In this document: in pieces, positions 54,301 through 57,300 of the stretch | Layout: the number at the start of each line of letters is the position of its first letter | Numbering within the stretch: position 1 is the stretch's first letter | Source: Siphonodentalium dalli | Taxonomy: Eukaryota; Mollusca; Scaphopoda; Gadilida; Siphonodentaliidae | Direction of reading: 5' to 3' | DNA: 64,000 nt | NCBI GenBank assembly: GCA_032622095.1 | Contig: CP136063.1 | Span: 219,745,982 to 219,809,981 of the forward strand | Translations under genes and position numbers: made by a program | Notes under the pieces: model-generated | What the model was told of the DNA's origin: nothing | The model's database searches: none | Seen by the model: only the letters and a program-made list of their open reading frames with translations

Positions 54301-57300
54301 TTTCAAAAATAGCTGTCAGTGGCCATCTTGAATTCATCGGCACACCCTGCAGTGCACATTTATTGGGGGAAATGTTACGAAAATTTACAGGCATATTTAG
54401 GATCACTTCCAGATGTGAACTGTTAAATTTGAATAATGTTCGATAAAAAACATGGCTGCTGACAGCCTTCTTAGATTTTACTCTTTGCATGACTAAGTCC
54501 TTCGGCACACCCTATAACCAACATTTTCCACAGATTGATCCCAAACTTCATACAGATCTTCTGGTTGACTTTTTGATGAGAGCTATTGAATTGAAAGATG
54601 CCAGCAGCCATCTTGGAATTTACGCTTTCCATTAATAAATCCGTTGGCATGCCCTACAAGCAACATTTTTCATCTGATTCATCCCAAACTTCATGTGACT
54701 CTCTGGGTTCACCTCTAGTATTACTTAAACATTTCAACTTTCCACATTCATTTTTTGACTGTAATTTATGACATGATCCCCTCTCCAAGTTGAGCTACAG
54801 TGTCATTGCCACTTTCATTTATAACATGACTACTTTCATTGTCATTTTATACTCAGGTATCATTGGAATGAGTCTTCCAGAACACTTAACAGTGAAGGCT
54901 TCCTGCTTATTTCTTGTAAGTATTAATATTAACCCTTTCAGTGCCAAGTCCGATTTTTGTATCAACCCATATTTCCTTGATCATTTTTCAAATTTATTGA
55001 TTATAATAATGTGATACATTGATGGAAAATGTATCACATTATTATAATCAATAAATTTGAAAAATGATCAAGGAAATATGGGTTGATACAAAAATCGGAC
55101 TTGGCACTGAAAGGGTTAAGGCTTAACTTAACACCCTTTTCAGATAGCCTGAACTTATTTTCATTGCTTACTCTCATGTTTTACAGGACTTATAAGAAAG
55201 CCGCACAAGCCTGGAAATAGTGCGTCTCTCATTTGCAAAATGAGGTTCCCAGTGGGTGAATTTAGTGACGCTATCCCACATGGCAGGCTAGCGTCATGAA
55301 ATTCACCCTCTGGGAACTTCATTCTGTTGAGGCCTCAACTGCTATGGGAGACCTAGGATCAGATTGAAGTTCCCCAGTCGAAGTTGGTGATGATGTTCAC
55401 CCATTAGTCACCTCAATTTAGCATTTCAGCTTGTACAAAACTGTGCTGCTAGGATTGTTACCAAAACAAAGAAATTTGATAACATCACTCCAATTTTAGC
55501 TAAATTACACTGGCTTCCCGTTGAGCAGAGGATCCATTTTAAGGTCTTGCTTTTCACTTATAAGTGTTTAAATAATCTGGCACCATCGTACTTGTCGGAT
55601 CTCATTCAGCGCTATCAACCCGTCAGACCCCTCAGGTCTGCCAAGGCAAATCAACTTGTCTATAAACCTGGGGATCTGGTTACATGCGGCGATCGCGCTT
55701 TTTCTGTGGCTGGCCCAAAGCTGTGGAATCTACTTCCTGATCACTTAAGGATTCCTCAAACCATAAATGAGTTCAAATCCGCACTTAAAACCCACCTGTT
55801 TGAAGTGGCATTTGGTCCTCGGCCCACATTGCGTAAAGTTAAGAAATAGCCGCAGTTTATGTTGTATATCTGTATTGTGTTGTATATGTTTTATGTGTAT
55901 ATTGTTAAGTCCGAGAGCACATTTGTGGAGTCGTGACTATAAACCTTATTATTATTATTATTATTATTTTATCTTCTGCAAATTAGGTTATATAGAAACT
56001 GAACAAAAGGGAAAAAGTAACAAAAAACAATGTTAATTTGAGACTATAGATACTTACCAGAATATGAGGTCTAAGCATCACTAAATTCACCCTCTGGGGA
56101 CCTCATTCTGCAAATGACAAGACACACTATTTCAAGGCTTGAAGCCACGCAAATTTCACACATTGGCAAATTTCAAAGCTTGGTATCCATGCCTGAATTT
56201 AATGTGTCTAACATTTGCAGAATAAGGTCCCCAGAGTGTGAATTTAGTGATGCTATCCCACACAGCGTGTTAGCATCACCAAATTCACCCTCTGGGGACC
56301 TCATTCTCCTCAGTCCTCATCTTTTAGGAAATATTTAGTTTCAAATTAACATTGTTAAATGCATAATCGAGGTAACATCACCAACTTCAACTGGGGAACT
56401 TCAATCTTATCCCAGGTCTCCAATAGCAGATGAGGCCTAAGCAGAATGAGGTCCCCAGAGGGTGAATTTAGTGATGCTATCCCACACAGCGTGTTAGCAT
56501 CACCAAATTTACCAGCTGGGGACCTCATTCTGCTTAGGCATCATCTTCTAGGAAATATCTAGTCTCAAATTAACATTGTTAAATGCGTAATCGAGGTAAC
56601 ATCACCAACTTCAACTGGGGAACTTCAATCTGATCCCAGGTCTCCAATAGCAGATGAGGCCTAAGCAGAATGAGGTCCCCCGAGGGTGAATTTGTTGATG
56701 CTATCCTGCCATGCGGGAAAGCGTCACTAAATTCACCCTCTGGGAACCTTATTCAGCAAATGTCAGACACTCTAAATTCAGACTTGCTGGTATGCTGACA
56801 TGTATGTCCAATTTCAGAGTAATTAATATTGTAATGAATGACGTGTATGACATATACTAGCAGCGGGCACCATGAACAATATTTACTTTCTATGTAAACT
56901 GATGAAAAAAATAGCCCAAAAAATTTGTTTCACAATAGTATCGGCTTGATGCTATCTGGTAATGTTTAGACAGAATACCAAACATACCTTTCCTTACTCC
57001 CTTGTCTGATTTTGTGTTGGAATATATTTTTCTGATTAAATTAACAGTTCAGTATTATTGATTGTTTTCTATTCTCAGATTTGTAACTTGTATTTTGTAG
57101 TTGTAAATCTGGTGGACGGAAGTAGAGGTGCCACGATTATTGATTTTGATAATCGATAATCGGTCATCAATAATCAATTATAATCGATTAATCGTACCTA
57201 ATATCAATAATAGTGGAAGTATTCCGTAATATGGCCTATTGGCTGGGTGTTGGTTAAAAAATTCGGCTGATGTAATTTTTACGTTAATAATGTGCACCAT

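Noticed and set aside
55427-55849. Reverse-transcriptase-like frame as an active gene
   Set aside because: Only the C-terminal tail is present; the catalytic core is missing and it is nested in a MITE.
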